A stretch of DNA of 64,000 nucleotides from Bacillota bacterium (lineage in GTDB: Bacteria; Bacillota; SHA-98; UBA4971): positions 180,283 through 244,282 of the forward strand of contig DUSX01000018.1 in the NCBI GenBank assembly GCA_012842395.1. The letters run 5' to 3'. Position numbers and translations under genes: made by a program. Below the pieces are notes generated by a model. It made no database searches, was not told the origin of the DNA, and saw only the letters and a program-made list of their open reading frames with translations. Shown here one piece after another: positions 17,520-26,195 of this stretch (its first letter is position 1; every line of letters begins with the position of its first letter).

Positions 17520-18743
17520 ATGGACGACTCAGACGTGCAACGAGGAGAGGTGGATACACAGGTGGTGCGTGAGAAAGGCCGGGATGAGCCGGACACGGAG
17601 GACCCGGGATCGGGCACAGACCCTAGAGGCTTCTCCGAGACCGGCAGCGGGAAGGCCGTAGGCTCCGCGGCGCGGCTGGCTCGTCACTTGAAAGCGCAAC
17701 CTGTCTGGCGGGCGGCTCGCCTACCCGTTCTCATCCTGGGCCTTGTCGCGGTCATGGTGGTCGCTGCGGGCACGGGCTCCGTGCGAATCTCACCAACCGA
17801 GATAGCTGGCATATTGATCGGGCACGTGCATCCAGGCCTTGGGAGCCGCCTGGCGCCGCAGCAGGGATGGCCGTCATCTCACGAGGTCATCCTCCTCCAG
17901 GTGCGCTTGCCCCGGATATTGCTCGCGGCCATGGTCGGGGCCTCACTGGCCACCGCCGGTGCCGCCCTGCAGGGCCTTCTCAGGAATCCCCTCGCAGACC
18001 CGTACATAGCCGGGGTATCGGCTGGAGCCGGGCTCGGCGCCACGATCGCCATGGTTGCGGGGATGCCTGTCTCAGTCCTGGGGGTCAGCTCGGTGCCGAT
18101 GTTCGCGTTTCTCGCCGCGCTCGCGACGATAGTGGTCGTGTACTCCCTCGCGCAGGTGTCGGGCAAGCTACCCACTGACACGTTCTTGCTCGCGGGCGTT
18201 GTTGTGGGTTCTTTCCTCTGGTCGGCGATATCCTTCATCCTCGTCGTCTCTGGCGACACCATGCACGAGGCGCTCATGTGGCTCATGGGGAGTCTCTCGA
18301 ACAAGGGATACGCCCACGTCAAGATGGCGTTCCCATTCATGGCGGCTGGGATAGCTGCCCTCGTCGTGCTGGCTCGCGACTTCAACCTCATGAGCTTGGG
18401 GGATGAAGAAGCCCGCTATCTGGGCCTTAACCCTGACGAGTTCAAGCGGATCGCGATACTCGCCGCGTCGCTCGTTACCTCGGCGGCGGTTTCGGTTGGC
18501 GGCATCATCGGGTTCGTGGGCCTCGTGGTCCCCCACACGGTTAGGCTCCTCTTTGGGCCGGACCACCGGGTCCTGATGCCCGCGTGCGCAATCGTCGGGG
18601 CAGGGTTCCTTGTGGCCGCCGACACCCTCGCGCGCGTGGTCGTGGCTCCCGGGGAGGTCCCGGTCGGTGTCATCACGGCGCTCGCGGGCGGGCCGTTCTT
18701 TGTGTACTTGTTGAGGCGCCGGAAGGCGTCTGGGGCGCTGTAG
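17520..18743 (+). CDS. btuC: BtuC-like ABC transporter permease
   Basis: A FecCD/BtuC-family permease (up to 407 residues) with about nine or ten membrane segments. Signatures are [42 protein letters not shown], and the ATPase-contact and C-terminal segment [19 protein letters not shown]. The first 60 or so residues are hydrophilic and unusual for the family. GTG 17562 after gaggagagg is an alternative start that would remove 14 residues. It forms the channel of the transporter with the flanking binding protein and ATPase. Confidence 0.9.
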   Translation: MDDSDVQRGEVDTQVVREKGRDEPDTEDPGSGTDPRGFSETGSGKAVGSAARLARHLKAQPVWRAARLPVLILGLVAVMVVAAGTGSVRISPTEIAGILIGHVHPGLGSRLAPQQGWPSSHEVILLQVRLPRILLAAMVGASLATAGAALQGLLRNPLADPYIAGVSAGAGLGATIAMVAGMPVSVLGVSSVPMFAFLAALATIVVVYSLAQVSGKLPTDTFLLAGVVVGSFLWSAISFILVVSGDTMHEALMWLMGSLSNKGYAHVKMAFPFMAAGIAALVVLARDFNLMSLGDEEARYLGLNPDEFKRIAILAASLVTSAAVSVGGIIGFVGLVVPHTVRLLFGPDHRVLMPACAIVGAGFLVAADTLARVVVAPGEVPVGVITALAGGPFFVYLLRRRKASGAL

Positions 18744-18744
18744 C

Positions 18745-19542
18745 ATGAGGCTGGATGTGTTTGCCATTCGGTGTGTGTACGGTATAATAACGGCGTTGGA
18801 TGGAGTGTCTCTTTCCGTCTCGGGGGGAGAATTCTTGGGCGTGCTCGGTCCGAACGGCTCAGGCAAGACGACCCTGCTCCGGGCGATGGCGGGCGCCGTT
18901 CGTCCCGTGAGCGGGGTAGTCACGCTGGACGGGACAGATATCAGGAGGATGAGCGCTAGGGCTGTCGCTCGCCGCCTGGCGGTGGTGCCGCAAAACGGCC
19001 AGTTGCCGTTCTCGTTCACAGTGCGCGATATGGTGCTCATGGGCCGCTGGCCTCACCTCCGACGGTTCTCGGGTGAGACCTGGCGTGACTTGGAGGTCGC
19101 AGCCCGGGCCATGGAGGCGACGCGCGTGGCTCACCTCGCGGCGCGCCCGATCACAGAACTCTCCTACGGGGAAAGACAGCGGGTCATGGTGGCGCGGGCG
19201 CTCGCACAGGAACCACAGATCCTGCTGCTCGATGAGCCTACGTCGCATCTCGACCCGCGGCATCAGGTCGAGATCATGGACCTCGTATGGAGCCTTTCGA
19301 GACGGGAAGGCCTTGGCGTCGCGGCCGTGCTGCACGACGTGAATCTCGCCGCCCAGTACTGCGACAGAATAGTGATGTTGAAGGATGGGCGTCTTGCAGC
19401 GTCCGGCACGCCCGGCGAGGTGGTTACGCCCGAGGCCATTGAGGAGGTGTACGGGGTGAGGTCGTGCGTCGCACCTCACCCCGTGACCGGGCGGCCACAG
19501 GTGGCGTTGCTGTCCGGGGTTGCGCCGCGCGAGTGGCGGTGA
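18745..19542 (+). CDS. btuD: BtuD-like ABC transporter ATP-binding protein
   Basis: A 265-residue ATPase of the FecE/BtuD class. Walker A is GPNGSGKTTLL, the signature LSYGERQRV, Walker B ILLLDEPTSHLD, and the switch histidine is in VLHDVNLAAQYCD. ATG 18745 follows the permease stop by one base. It completes the riboswitch-controlled corrinoid importer. A corrinoid adenosyltransferase gene comes next, supporting B12 rather than siderophore transport. Confidence 0.92.
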   Translation: MRLDVFAIRCVYGIITALDGVSLSVSGGEFLGVLGPNGSGKTTLLRAMAGAVRPVSGVVTLDGTDIRRMSARAVARRLAVVPQNGQLPFSFTVRDMVLMGRWPHLRRFSGETWRDLEVAARAMEATRVAHLAARPITELSYGERQRVMVARALAQEPQILLLDEPTSHLDPRHQVEIMDLVWSLSRREGLGVAAVLHDVNLAAQYCDRIVMLKDGRLAASGTPGEVVTPEAIEEVYGVRSCVAPHPVTGRPQVALLSGVAPREWR

Positions 19543-19601
19543 CCCCGCGGAATTGTCACTGGGCTCAGTCAATCGATTGATGGGATGGGAGCGGAGAACA
19601 G

Positions 19602-20246
19602 GTGGTTCGTGATACTCGAGATGAGACGGAGAGGCCTTCCGGCGGGTGCAATCAGCCGCCAAGCCTGAGCAGGGGGCTCGTTCAGGTGTATACGGGCGAC
19701 GGCAAAGGCAAGACGACGGCGGCCTTGGGGCTTGCGCTGCGTGCAGCCGGGCACAGGTTCCGCGTGGTCGTGATCCAGTTTGCAAAGGGGGCGAGCTACG
19801 CCGGGGAGCTTTTCGCCGCCGAACGATTGTATCCCGAGCTTCGCCTCTTTCAGTTTGGGCGCGATTGCCCGAAGGCCTCTGCGATCAGGCAGGGCCTCGC
19901 GGCTTGTGAGGGGTGCCGCGAGTGCTTCCTCCAGGAGGGCGGGCTTACGGATGAGGACCGCAGGCTTGCGGGCGAGGGCCTTGCGATGGCGCACGATGTG
20001 GCGTCCAGGGGCCTCGCAGACGTCCTCGTGCTGGACGAGGTCTCCATCGCCGTTCGCTTCGGTCTCGTGCCTCTGGAGGAGGTCTTGAAGCTCATCGATG
20101 AGAGGAGCCCGCGGGTGGAGCTCGTGCTCACAGGGCGGGGAATGCCCCAGGAAGTGTTGGATCGCGCGGACCTGGTCACTGAGATGCGCCAGGTGAAGCA
20201 CCCGTTTGAGAAGGGCGTGAGGGCGCGCCGGGGGATCGAGTTTTGA
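19602..20246 (+). CDS. cobO: Corrinoid (cob(I)alamin) adenosyltransferase, CobA/BtuR type
   Basis: A 214-residue BtuR/CobO/CobA-family enzyme that transfers the adenosyl group from ATP to cob(I)alamin or cobyrinic acid a,c-diamide. The P-loop is YTGDGKGKTTAALGLALRAAG. RVVVIQFAKG, VLVLDEVSIA and LVLTGRGMP are family signatures. A cysteine-bearing insert (ACEGCRECFLQ) after the first third is seen in many clostridial members. The start is GTG 19602; the ribosome site is weak. It lies in the riboswitch operon, converting imported corrinoid to the coenzyme that feeds back on the riboswitch. Confidence 0.92.
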   Translation: MVRDTRDETERPSGGCNQPPSLSRGLVQVYTGDGKGKTTAALGLALRAAGHRFRVVVIQFAKGASYAGELFAAERLYPELRLFQFGRDCPKASAIRQGLAACEGCRECFLQEGGLTDEDRRLAGEGLAMAHDVASRGLADVLVLDEVSIAVRFGLVPLEEVLKLIDERSPRVELVLTGRGMPQEVLDRADLVTEMRQVKHPFEKGVRARRGIEF

Positions 20247-20379
20247 GTTGCCTTTCAGGAGCCCACGAGTTCGCCGGGAGCTTGCGAGGCGTGAGATGCG
20301 GTGCGGAAAGCCCGCTGGTCGTGCCGGGGGCGAGCTGCGTGGCGATTGGATGGCGAGGCTTTGCGAAAGGATGGCGAAG

Positions 20380-21843
20380 ATGAGCCGCATCAGGTTCGGG
20401 ACTGACGGCTGGCGGGCCGTCATGTGCGATGAGTTCACCTTCTCAAACGTCCGCCTTGTGGTCCGGGCGATCGCGGATTACTTGAGTGAGACGGGCCTTG
20501 GCGGCAAAGGGGTCGTGGTGGCCTACGACGCGCGGTTCCTGTCGGAGAGGTTCGCGCAGGAGGCGGCCTCTGTCCTCGCAGCAAACGGGGTGAACGTGTG
20601 GGTTACGTCCCGCGACACGCCGACGCCCGTTGCGGCCCACGCGGTCGTCCACGGAAAACGCGCGGGTGCCGTGATGTTCACAGCGAGCCACAATCCTCCG
20701 GAATACAACGGCTTGAAATGGATCCCGGAGTATGGGGGCCCGGCCATGCCGGATGTAACCTCGGAGATCGAGAAGCGCATCGCGCAGGTCGAGGGCGCCT
20801 GGAGGGGAGAGAGCCCCGGGCAGGCAGGCGATGGTCAGGGCGCAACGGGCGGGGCCAAGCCCACCGGCTCCATCAAGCAGTTCGATCCGATGGGCGACTA
20901 CATCAACCATGTTTCGCGGCTTGTGGACGTGGACGCGATCCGCCGCGCCCGGTTGCGGATCGTTTACGACCCACTGCACGCTTCGGGCCGTGGCTATCTC
21001 GAGCGCATCCTGGAACCTTGCGATGTTCTTGTCGTAAATGATAGGCGTGACCCACTGTTCGGCGGCAGCCCCCCGGATCCCTCTGAGCAGCGGTTGCAAG
21101 GGCTTGCGTCGAAGGTGAGGGAAACCGGCGCCCACCTCGGTCTCGCGACCGACGGCGACGCCGACAGGTTCGGGGTCATCGATGCGGACGGGACTTTCCT
21201 CTCGCCGAATCAGGTCATATCGCTCCTCGCAGCGCACCTGGCGCGCAATCGCGGCATGAGGGGCGTCGCAGTGCGTACCTGTGCCACGAGTCACATGGTG
21301 GACGCGGTCGCGCGTGCTTGTGGCCTCGAGGCGCGGGAGACTCCGGTTGGTTTCAAGTACGTGTCGGCGGAGATGAGGCGCGCGAAGGTGGTCATCGGGG
21401 GCGAGGAAAGCGGCGGCCTGAGCATCGGCGGTCACGTGCCGGAGAAAGACGGCATCCTGGCGTGCCTCCTCGCCGCCGAGATGCGCGCTGTTACCGGCCG
21501 GCCTTTGAAGGAGACGCTCCGTGCTCTCATGGAGGAGGTCGGCCACTTCTACAGTCGACGTGTGGACCTGCATGTCGAGGGCGGGGCGAGGGAGAGGGTC
21601 ATGGACACGCTCCGCTCGAGCCCCCTGCGAGAGGTCGCCGGCGTGCCGGTGTCGCGCGTATCGACCATGGACGGCGTGAAGACCGAGTGCGCGGACGGGA
21701 GCTGGTTCCTCGTCCGGGCGTCCGGCACAGAGCCGGTGGTGCGGATTTACGCCGAGGCGCCAACAGAGAGCAGGCTTTCAGCCATCCTGGAAGAGGTCCG
21801 CGAGATCGTGAGGGTCGGGAACGAGACCACGACCGGAGTGTAG
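20380..21843 (+). CDS. Phosphoglucomutase/phosphomannomutase family protein
   Basis: A 487-residue alpha-D-phosphohexomutase. The N-terminus has FGTDGWRAVM, the catalytic serine loop is TASHNPPEYNG, the metal loop is DGDADRFG, the sugar-binding loop is GGEESGGL, and the phosphate-binding loop is VRASGTEPVVRIYAEA. Substrate (glucose, mannose or glucosamine phosphate) is not decided by these motifs. The start is set at ATG 20380 with gaaagg nine bases upstream; earlier in-frame starts at 20350 and 20371 are possible. The reading frame stays open back to 20248, right after the adenosyltransferase stop. Confidence 0.9.
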   Translation: MSRIRFGTDGWRAVMCDEFTFSNVRLVVRAIADYLSETGLGGKGVVVAYDARFLSERFAQEAASVLAANGVNVWVTSRDTPTPVAAHAVVHGKRAGAVMFTASHNPPEYNGLKWIPEYGGPAMPDVTSEIEKRIAQVEGAWRGESPGQAGDGQGATGGAKPTGSIKQFDPMGDYINHVSRLVDVDAIRRARLRIVYDPLHASGRGYLERILEPCDVLVVNDRRDPLFGGSPPDPSEQRLQGLASKVRETGAHLGLATDGDADRFGVIDADGTFLSPNQVISLLAAHLARNRGMRGVAVRTCATSHMVDAVARACGLEARETPVGFKYVSAEMRRAKVVIGGEESGGLSIGGHVPEKDGILACLLAAEMRAVTGRPLKETLRALMEEVGHFYSRRVDLHVEGGARERVMDTLRSSPLREVAGVPVSRVSTMDGVKTECADGSWFLVRASGTEPVVRIYAEAPTESRLSAILEEVREIVRVGNETTTGV

Positions 21844-21852
21844 GGTAGATGG

Positions 21853-22040
21853 CGACAAGTTCGCGTTACTCTTGAGAACGCAAGTCCTGCCTAGGGTTGC
21901 CGGCCTTGCCCTCCAGGGACGGCGCACCGGCGGCGCGCCCCGTTCGAGTTTAGCGCGCAGGCAGGGCAAATTCTCGGCGCCCCGTCGTGCAAGCACCGGT
22001 AACCCTAGCCCGCTGGCAAAAGGGACGAAGACTCGTGGCA
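21853..22040. repeat. Dispersed intergenic repeat, copy B
   Basis: The clearest copy. The left end carries caagttcgcg, then cttgagaacgcaagtcctgc and ctagggttgccgg. The core is ggccttgccctccagggacg, then cgccccgttcga. The right end is cgccccgtcgtgcaagcacc, ggtaaccctagcc, then gggacgaagactcgtggc. CTAGGGTTGCCGG and CCGGTAACCCTAG are near-perfect inverted repeats. Confidence 0.8.
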
Positions 22041-22130
22041 GCATACCTGGGCGCGGCGCGGCTCATTCGCTAGCGGTGCGCGCAAGCGGCTCGGCCTGCG
22101 CGGCGAGATGCTCAGAACGAGGTGAGGACG

Positions 22131-23303
22131 ATGAGTTCCTTTGGCTATAGAACGAGGCGCGGGCCTCTTGCGACGTACTTCGTGGCGGCGCTCGCGGGGG
22201 CCGTTGTGGGTGGGCTCCTCGTGGGCGCGATCTTCCTGAGCGCGGTCGATAAACGTATAGCCGCGCTGCCGCACGCTTCCACGGGTGAGCCGGCCGAGGA
22301 GGGGACCGGCGGTGGCGCGGGAGCACCCGCAGGCGAGGCACTGCCGCCGGCGGCTGGTGGGTCGACTTCGGTAGTGACAGCTATCGCTAGGGATGTGGGC
22401 CCGTCGGTCGTGAAGGTCTCGACTCTTCGCGAGAGGGTCTTCTACAATTTCTTCTTCGAGCGTATGGTCCAACAGGAGGAGGGGCTCGGCTCCGGGGTCA
22501 TCTTCGATGCCCGTGGGTATGTGCTCACGAACTATCACGTGATCGAGAAGGCGAAGCAGATCGGGGTGGTGTTGAGCGACGGGCGCGAGTTCAACGCGCA
22601 GGTGGTGGGCGGCGACTACTACACAGATGTCGCAGTGCTCCATGTGGAAGGGGAGGATCTCCCGGTCGCACGCCTCGGTGATTCGGACGCGCTCGAGGTC
22701 GGAGGCCTCGCCGTTGCAATCGGAAACCCGTTCGGGTTCGACCACACGGTGACGGCGGGGGTCATAAGCGCTCTCGGGAGGTCTCTCCCCCTCGATGAAG
22801 AGCAGGGGATATACCTTGAGAACCTGATCCAGACCGACGCGCCGATCAACCCCGGGAACAGCGGAGGCGCGCTGGTTGACGAGACCGGCGCCGTGGTCGG
22901 CATCAACACCGCTATCATTTCGGAGGCGCAGGGCATAGGGTTCGCGATTCCCATCAACACCGCGAGGGCCATCGCTTCGGAGATAATCCAGTACGGCAAG
23001 GTGAGGCGGCCGTGGATAGGGATCACGCAGGTTTGGGCGATAACCCCCGAGGTGGCGCGAGACTATCGCCTTGGCGTGGACAACGGCCTCGCCATCGTGA
23101 GCTACGCGCGGCAAGGGCCCGCGGCGGCCGCGGGCCTTCGACGGGGCGACATTATCGTGTCGGCCGGTGGCAAGAAAGTGAGCACGATGGCTGACCTTCG
23201 GGGCGCGGTTGACGCGGCTGGCATTGGCGGCCGACTCGAACTCGAGGTCTACCGAGAGGGTCGCACGGTGAGGGTGACAGTTACGGTGGGGGAAGCGCCA
23301 TAA
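22131..23303 (+). CDS. htrA: HtrA/DegP-like serine protease with PDZ domain
   Basis: A 390-residue S1C protease anchored by one N-terminal membrane segment (about residues 14-38). The catalytic triad is visible: His in NYHVIEKA, Asp in YTDVAVLHV and Ser in NPGNSGGALVD. A single C-terminal PDZ domain (about residues 295-385) contains ARQGPAAAAGLRRGDIIVSAGG. It acts outside the membrane in protein quality control. The start at ATG 22131 has gaggtgagg just upstream; GTG 22122 would add three residues. A dispersed repeat copy fills the upstream intergenic region. Confidence 0.92.
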   Translation: MSSFGYRTRRGPLATYFVAALAGAVVGGLLVGAIFLSAVDKRIAALPHASTGEPAEEGTGGGAGAPAGEALPPAAGGSTSVVTAIARDVGPSVVKVSTLRERVFYNFFFERMVQQEEGLGSGVIFDARGYVLTNYHVIEKAKQIGVVLSDGREFNAQVVGGDYYTDVAVLHVEGEDLPVARLGDSDALEVGGLAVAIGNPFGFDHTVTAGVISALGRSLPLDEEQGIYLENLIQTDAPINPGNSGGALVDETGAVVGINTAIISEAQGIGFAIPINTARAIASEIIQYGKVRRPWIGITQVWAITPEVARDYRLGVDNGLAIVSYARQGPAAAAGLRRGDIIVSAGGKKVSTMADLRGAVDAAGIGGRLELEVYREGRTVRVTVTVGEAP

Positions 23304-23415
23304 CCTCCGCGCGTGACGCCGCCGTGCACTCTCGCCTCAGCTGTTCCGTTCCGGGACGCGCGCCGGTGTGCGCCGGCGTGCGTGCCTGGGCGGATGGCTC
23401 ATCCCCGCCGCGCGG

Positions 23416-23586
23416 TCAGCGAAGCCATGGGACGTATCGCAGGGCCCTGACCTCATGCATCCGCCGCTCATTCTCGCATGTCTTCAGGGCCTTCTCCATT
23501 TCGTAGGCACGCCTCGCGGCATCGCCAGCGTTCCGGCGCGGCGTCTTGGTGATCTCTATCCTCACGTTGCCGAGCAGGATTATCAT
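23416..23586 (-). CDS. 56-residue protein of unknown function
   Basis: I do not recognise this protein. The sequence begins MIILLGNVRIEITKTPRRNA and continues with a basic, probably helical, region containing YEMEKALKTCENERRMHE. Support for a real gene: ATG 23586 has ggaggtg eight or so bases upstream on the minus strand, and a near-consensus sigma-A promoter lies about 60 bases further up (TTGACA-N17-TATGCT). The upstream region is clearly more A+T-rich than its surroundings. A cytoplasmic small protein is likely; it has no signal peptide or full membrane span. It faces the end of htrA, with NIF3 behind it on the same strand. Confidence 0.6.
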   Translation of the reverse strand: MIILLGNVRIEITKTPRRNAGDAARRAYEMEKALKTCENERRMHEVRALRYVPWLR

Positions 23587-23644
23587 GGCCCGCACCTCCA
23601 TCCGAGGTCTTGTAGACCTTGATAGAGTTAATCCTTGCATCAAT

Positions 23645-23673
23645 AGCATAAATCACGGGCTTAATAATGTCAA
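23645..23673 (-). promoter_or_regulatory. Strong sigma-A-type promoter for the 56-residue gene
   Basis: On the minus strand TTGACA (23673-23668) and TATGCT (23650-23645) are spaced by exactly 17 bp in an A+T-rich stretch. Confidence 0.7.
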
Positions 23674-23895
23674 TAACAACATTAACAAAGTGAAGGTGGC
23701 TCAAGGCGTGCTGATATCGTGCGCCGCCGCGAGAGAGCCCGTCCGGCGAATGTTCGCGAATGTTCAGACACCCAGCATATCGCAGGGTATTACCGGGGCG
23801 GGGTGGGACGCGCGCGGCGGCACGAGGGGTGTCGTGGGCGGGAGCATGCAGGACCGACCGGTCGGGGACCGGCCTCGCAACATGAAGGACGCGGC

Positions 23896-24648
23896 CTACA
23901 GCCCGGTGGGGCTCTCCACGAACACGGCGGGTATGCCGAAGGTCTCCTCGACGTGTCTTGCGAGCGCCTTGGGCCCAAGGGTTTCCGTGGCGTAGTGACC
24001 AGCGAAGATGACGTTGATCCCGGCGTCCCGCGCAAGGGTGGCTGCCTCATGGCTCGTCTCGCCGGTGAGGTATACGTCTGCCCCGGCTTCGACCGCCTGC
24101 ATGAGGTCAGGCCCGCCACCGCCGCTGCATATCGCCACACGGACAACCTCGCGCCTTCCGAACCCGAGAAGCGTCACCGGCGAACCCAGGCCCCGCTCCA
24201 CCGTGGCGGCGAGGTCCTTCACGCTCGTCCTCTCCACCTCGCCGATGACACCTATGAGCGAGCCCCTGTATCGGAGGAAAGGCTTCGGATTTGCGAGGCC
24301 GATCATCCTCGCGAGCTGGGCGTTGTTGCCAACCTCAGGATGCATGTCCAAGGGGAGGTGGGCAGCGTACAGGCCGACGCCATGCTCGATGAGAAATCTC
24401 ACCCGCTTGTAGAGCGCCCCCCGGAGTGGCGCTCTCCCCCAGAAAAGGCCATGGTGGACGAGGAGGAGCTGGGCGCCGGCTTCTTTTGCGCGTGTGAAGG
24501 CCTCGAGGCTTGCGTCGACAGCCGCTGCGATACGCGTGATGTCCCTGTCTGTCTCCACCTGCAGCCCATTGACGGAAGAGTCGTCGATCTCTGGGACGCG
24601 CAGGTAAGAGTCTAGGTGCTCGACGATTGAGGAGAGCCGCACAATCAT
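23896..24648 (-). CDS. NIF3/DUF34-family dinuclear metal protein
   Basis: A 250-residue NIF3-like protein. Metal-ligand segments characteristic of the family are present: LLVHHGLFWG, AAHLPLD, and the C-terminal GHYATETLGPKAL. SSVNGLQVE near residue 25 is also typical. Structures of relatives show a hexameric toroid with two metal ions per subunit; some members act as GTP cyclohydrolase-like or metal-insertion proteins, but function is not settled. The start is set at ATG 24648; GTG 24651 immediately upstream is an alternative. In many Bacillota this gene follows trmK, which is not seen here. Confidence 0.88.
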   Translation of the reverse strand: MIVRLSSIVEHLDSYLRVPEIDDSSVNGLQVETDRDITRIAAAVDASLEAFTRAKEAGAQLLLVHHGLFWGRAPLRGALYKRVRFLIEHGVGLYAAHLPLDMHPEVGNNAQLARMIGLANPKPFLRYRGSLIGVIGEVERTSVKDLAATVERGLGSPVTLLGFGRREVVRVAICSGGGGPDLMQAVEAGADVYLTGETSHEAATLARDAGINVIFAGHYATETLGPKALARHVEETFGIPAVFVESPTGL

Positions 24649-24875
24649 CACCGCCCGTTTCGTTCTTTCTTGTCCTGTGGTGGGTGGCGGCAATCGGCAA
24701 TCAAGCCGCTCCACAGGTGGCCGCTTACCATGATGCCGATCACCGTGATAATCATATCATACGCGCGCGGGCCGCGCTACGAAATCGCCCCTACCGTGCC
24801 GTCCGCGGCCCGAGCTCTCACGCTGCCCGGCGAGATACAGGACTCCGTGCCTGGTGGGCGGTGTGCACAAAAATG

Positions 24876-24905
24876 TTGACACTCGCTGACGCCGGGTGGT
24901 AGACT
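24876..24905 (+). promoter_or_regulatory. Sigma-A-type promoter for the oxoamine synthase operon
   Basis: TTGACA (24876-24881) and TAGACT (24900-24905) separated by 18 bp, about 60 bp before the first start. Confidence 0.65.
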
Positions 24906-24965
24906 GTCCTCAGGATGTTTATCCATAATCTAGGCGCGGGTCGGCCGCGAGGAGGCAGTGTCAGC

Positions 24966-26195
24966 ATGTCGACGCCTGTGAATTCCCTTCAGAGAAGGGT
25001 CAACGCTTTTTCTAGCAGGCTTACCAAGGTGAAGAACGAGAACCTCTATTACTATTTGCAGCAGGTGGACGCGCTCGACGGGGCGAGGGTGCAGATCGAC
25101 GGCGAGTGGAAGGTGATATTCTCGTCGTACTCGTACCTCGGCCTTATCACTCATCCAAGGATCAACGCCGCGGCCAACGAGGCCACCAACGAGTTCGGGA
25201 CGGGCACCCACGGCGTGCGAATCCTCGCGGGCACGACCAAGCTTCACGTCGCTCTCGAGAAGAGGATGGCGGAGTTCATGAGGACCGAGGACGCTATCGC
25301 CTTCAACAGCGGGTTCCTCGCGAACGTGGCCACCATCTCATCACTGATGGGCAAAGGCGACGCTGTGATTTGCGACGAGCTGTCCCATGCGAGCCTCGTA
25401 GACGGCTGCAGGCTTTCGAGGGCTGAGTTCATCTGGGCGAAGCACAACAACCTTGAGGACGTGGAGCGCATTTTGGCGGATGCGAAGGACAAGTACCGTG
25501 GCAAGCTCGTCATCGTGGACGCTGTGTACAGTATGGACGGCGACGTGGCGCCGGTGCCGGAGCTCATCGAGCTCGTCCGAAAGTACGATGCGTGGCTCCT
25601 CGTGGACGAAGCGCACTCCCTCGGTGTCCTGGGCGAGACCGGCCACGGCATTCAGGAGTACTTCGGGCTTCCCGCGGGGGCGATAGACATCCTAACCGGG
25701 TCTCTGTCGAAGACCATCCCTGCCGTGGGCGGATATGCCGCCGGCAGGGCTGACTTCATCTCGTTCCTCCGCCACAACGCAAGAGGGTTCGTATTCTCCG
25801 CGGCGCTTCCACCGGCGGCCGTCGCGGCGGCGCGCGAAGCCTTCGACGTCATAGAAGAGGAGCAGTGGCGCATTGGGAAACTGCGCCGTAACATCAAGAG
25901 ATTCGTGGACGGGCTGAACGAGCTCGGCTATAACACGCTCAACACGAAAAGCTCGGTGATCCCAATCGTAATCGGTGACGAGGAGACCACTCTCAGGCTC
26001 ACGATGCTCCTCCACAACGAGGGTATATTCATCTGCCCGATCCTGCCGCCCGCGGTTCCACCGAAGACATGCAGGCTCCGCGCGAACGTTCTCGCGTCTC
26101 ACACCGACGAGGACATTGATTTCGCCCTGGACTGCCTGGAGAAGGCCGGGGCGAAGCTGGGCATCATCGGGGCAAGGAGGCAGGCCGCGCTATGA
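24966..26195 (+). CDS. Alpha-oxoamine synthase (KBL / BioF / serine palmitoyltransferase-like)
   Basis: A 409-residue fold-type I PLP enzyme of the alpha-oxoamine synthase family, which condenses an amino acid with an acyl-CoA. Family signatures are SYSYLGL, GTGTHGVRILAGTTKLHVAL, CDELSHASLVDG, VDEAHSLGVLG, and the PLP lysine segment TGSLSKTIPAVGGYAAG. The glycine-rich GTGTHGVRILAGT segment looks closer to BioF or serine palmitoyltransferase than to canonical 2-amino-3-ketobutyrate CoA ligase. The start is ATG 24966 after gaggcag; ATG 24915 is possible. It overlaps the next gene (a dehydrogenase) by 4 bp, so the two products likely act in sequence. Confidence 0.85.
   Translation: MSTPVNSLQRRVNAFSSRLTKVKNENLYYYLQQVDALDGARVQIDGEWKVIFSSYSYLGLITHPRINAAANEATNEFGTGTHGVRILAGTTKLHVALEKRMAEFMRTEDAIAFNSGFLANVATISSLMGKGDAVICDELSHASLVDGCRLSRAEFIWAKHNNLEDVERILADAKDKYRGKLVIVDAVYSMDGDVAPVPELIELVRKYDAWLLVDEAHSLGVLGETGHGIQEYFGLPAGAIDILTGSLSKTIPAVGGYAAGRADFISFLRHNARGFVFSAALPPAAVAAAREAFDVIEEEQWRIGKLRRNIKRFVDGLNELGYNTLNTKSSVIPIVIGDEETTLRLTMLLHNEGIFICPILPPAVPPKTCRLRANVLASHTDEDIDFALDCLEKAGAKLGIIGARRQAAL

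Noticed and set aside
20248..20379. Longer N-terminus for the phosphohexomutase
   Set aside because: The extra 44 residues are Arg/Gly-rich, lack a ribosome site and precede the canonical FGTDGWRA opening.
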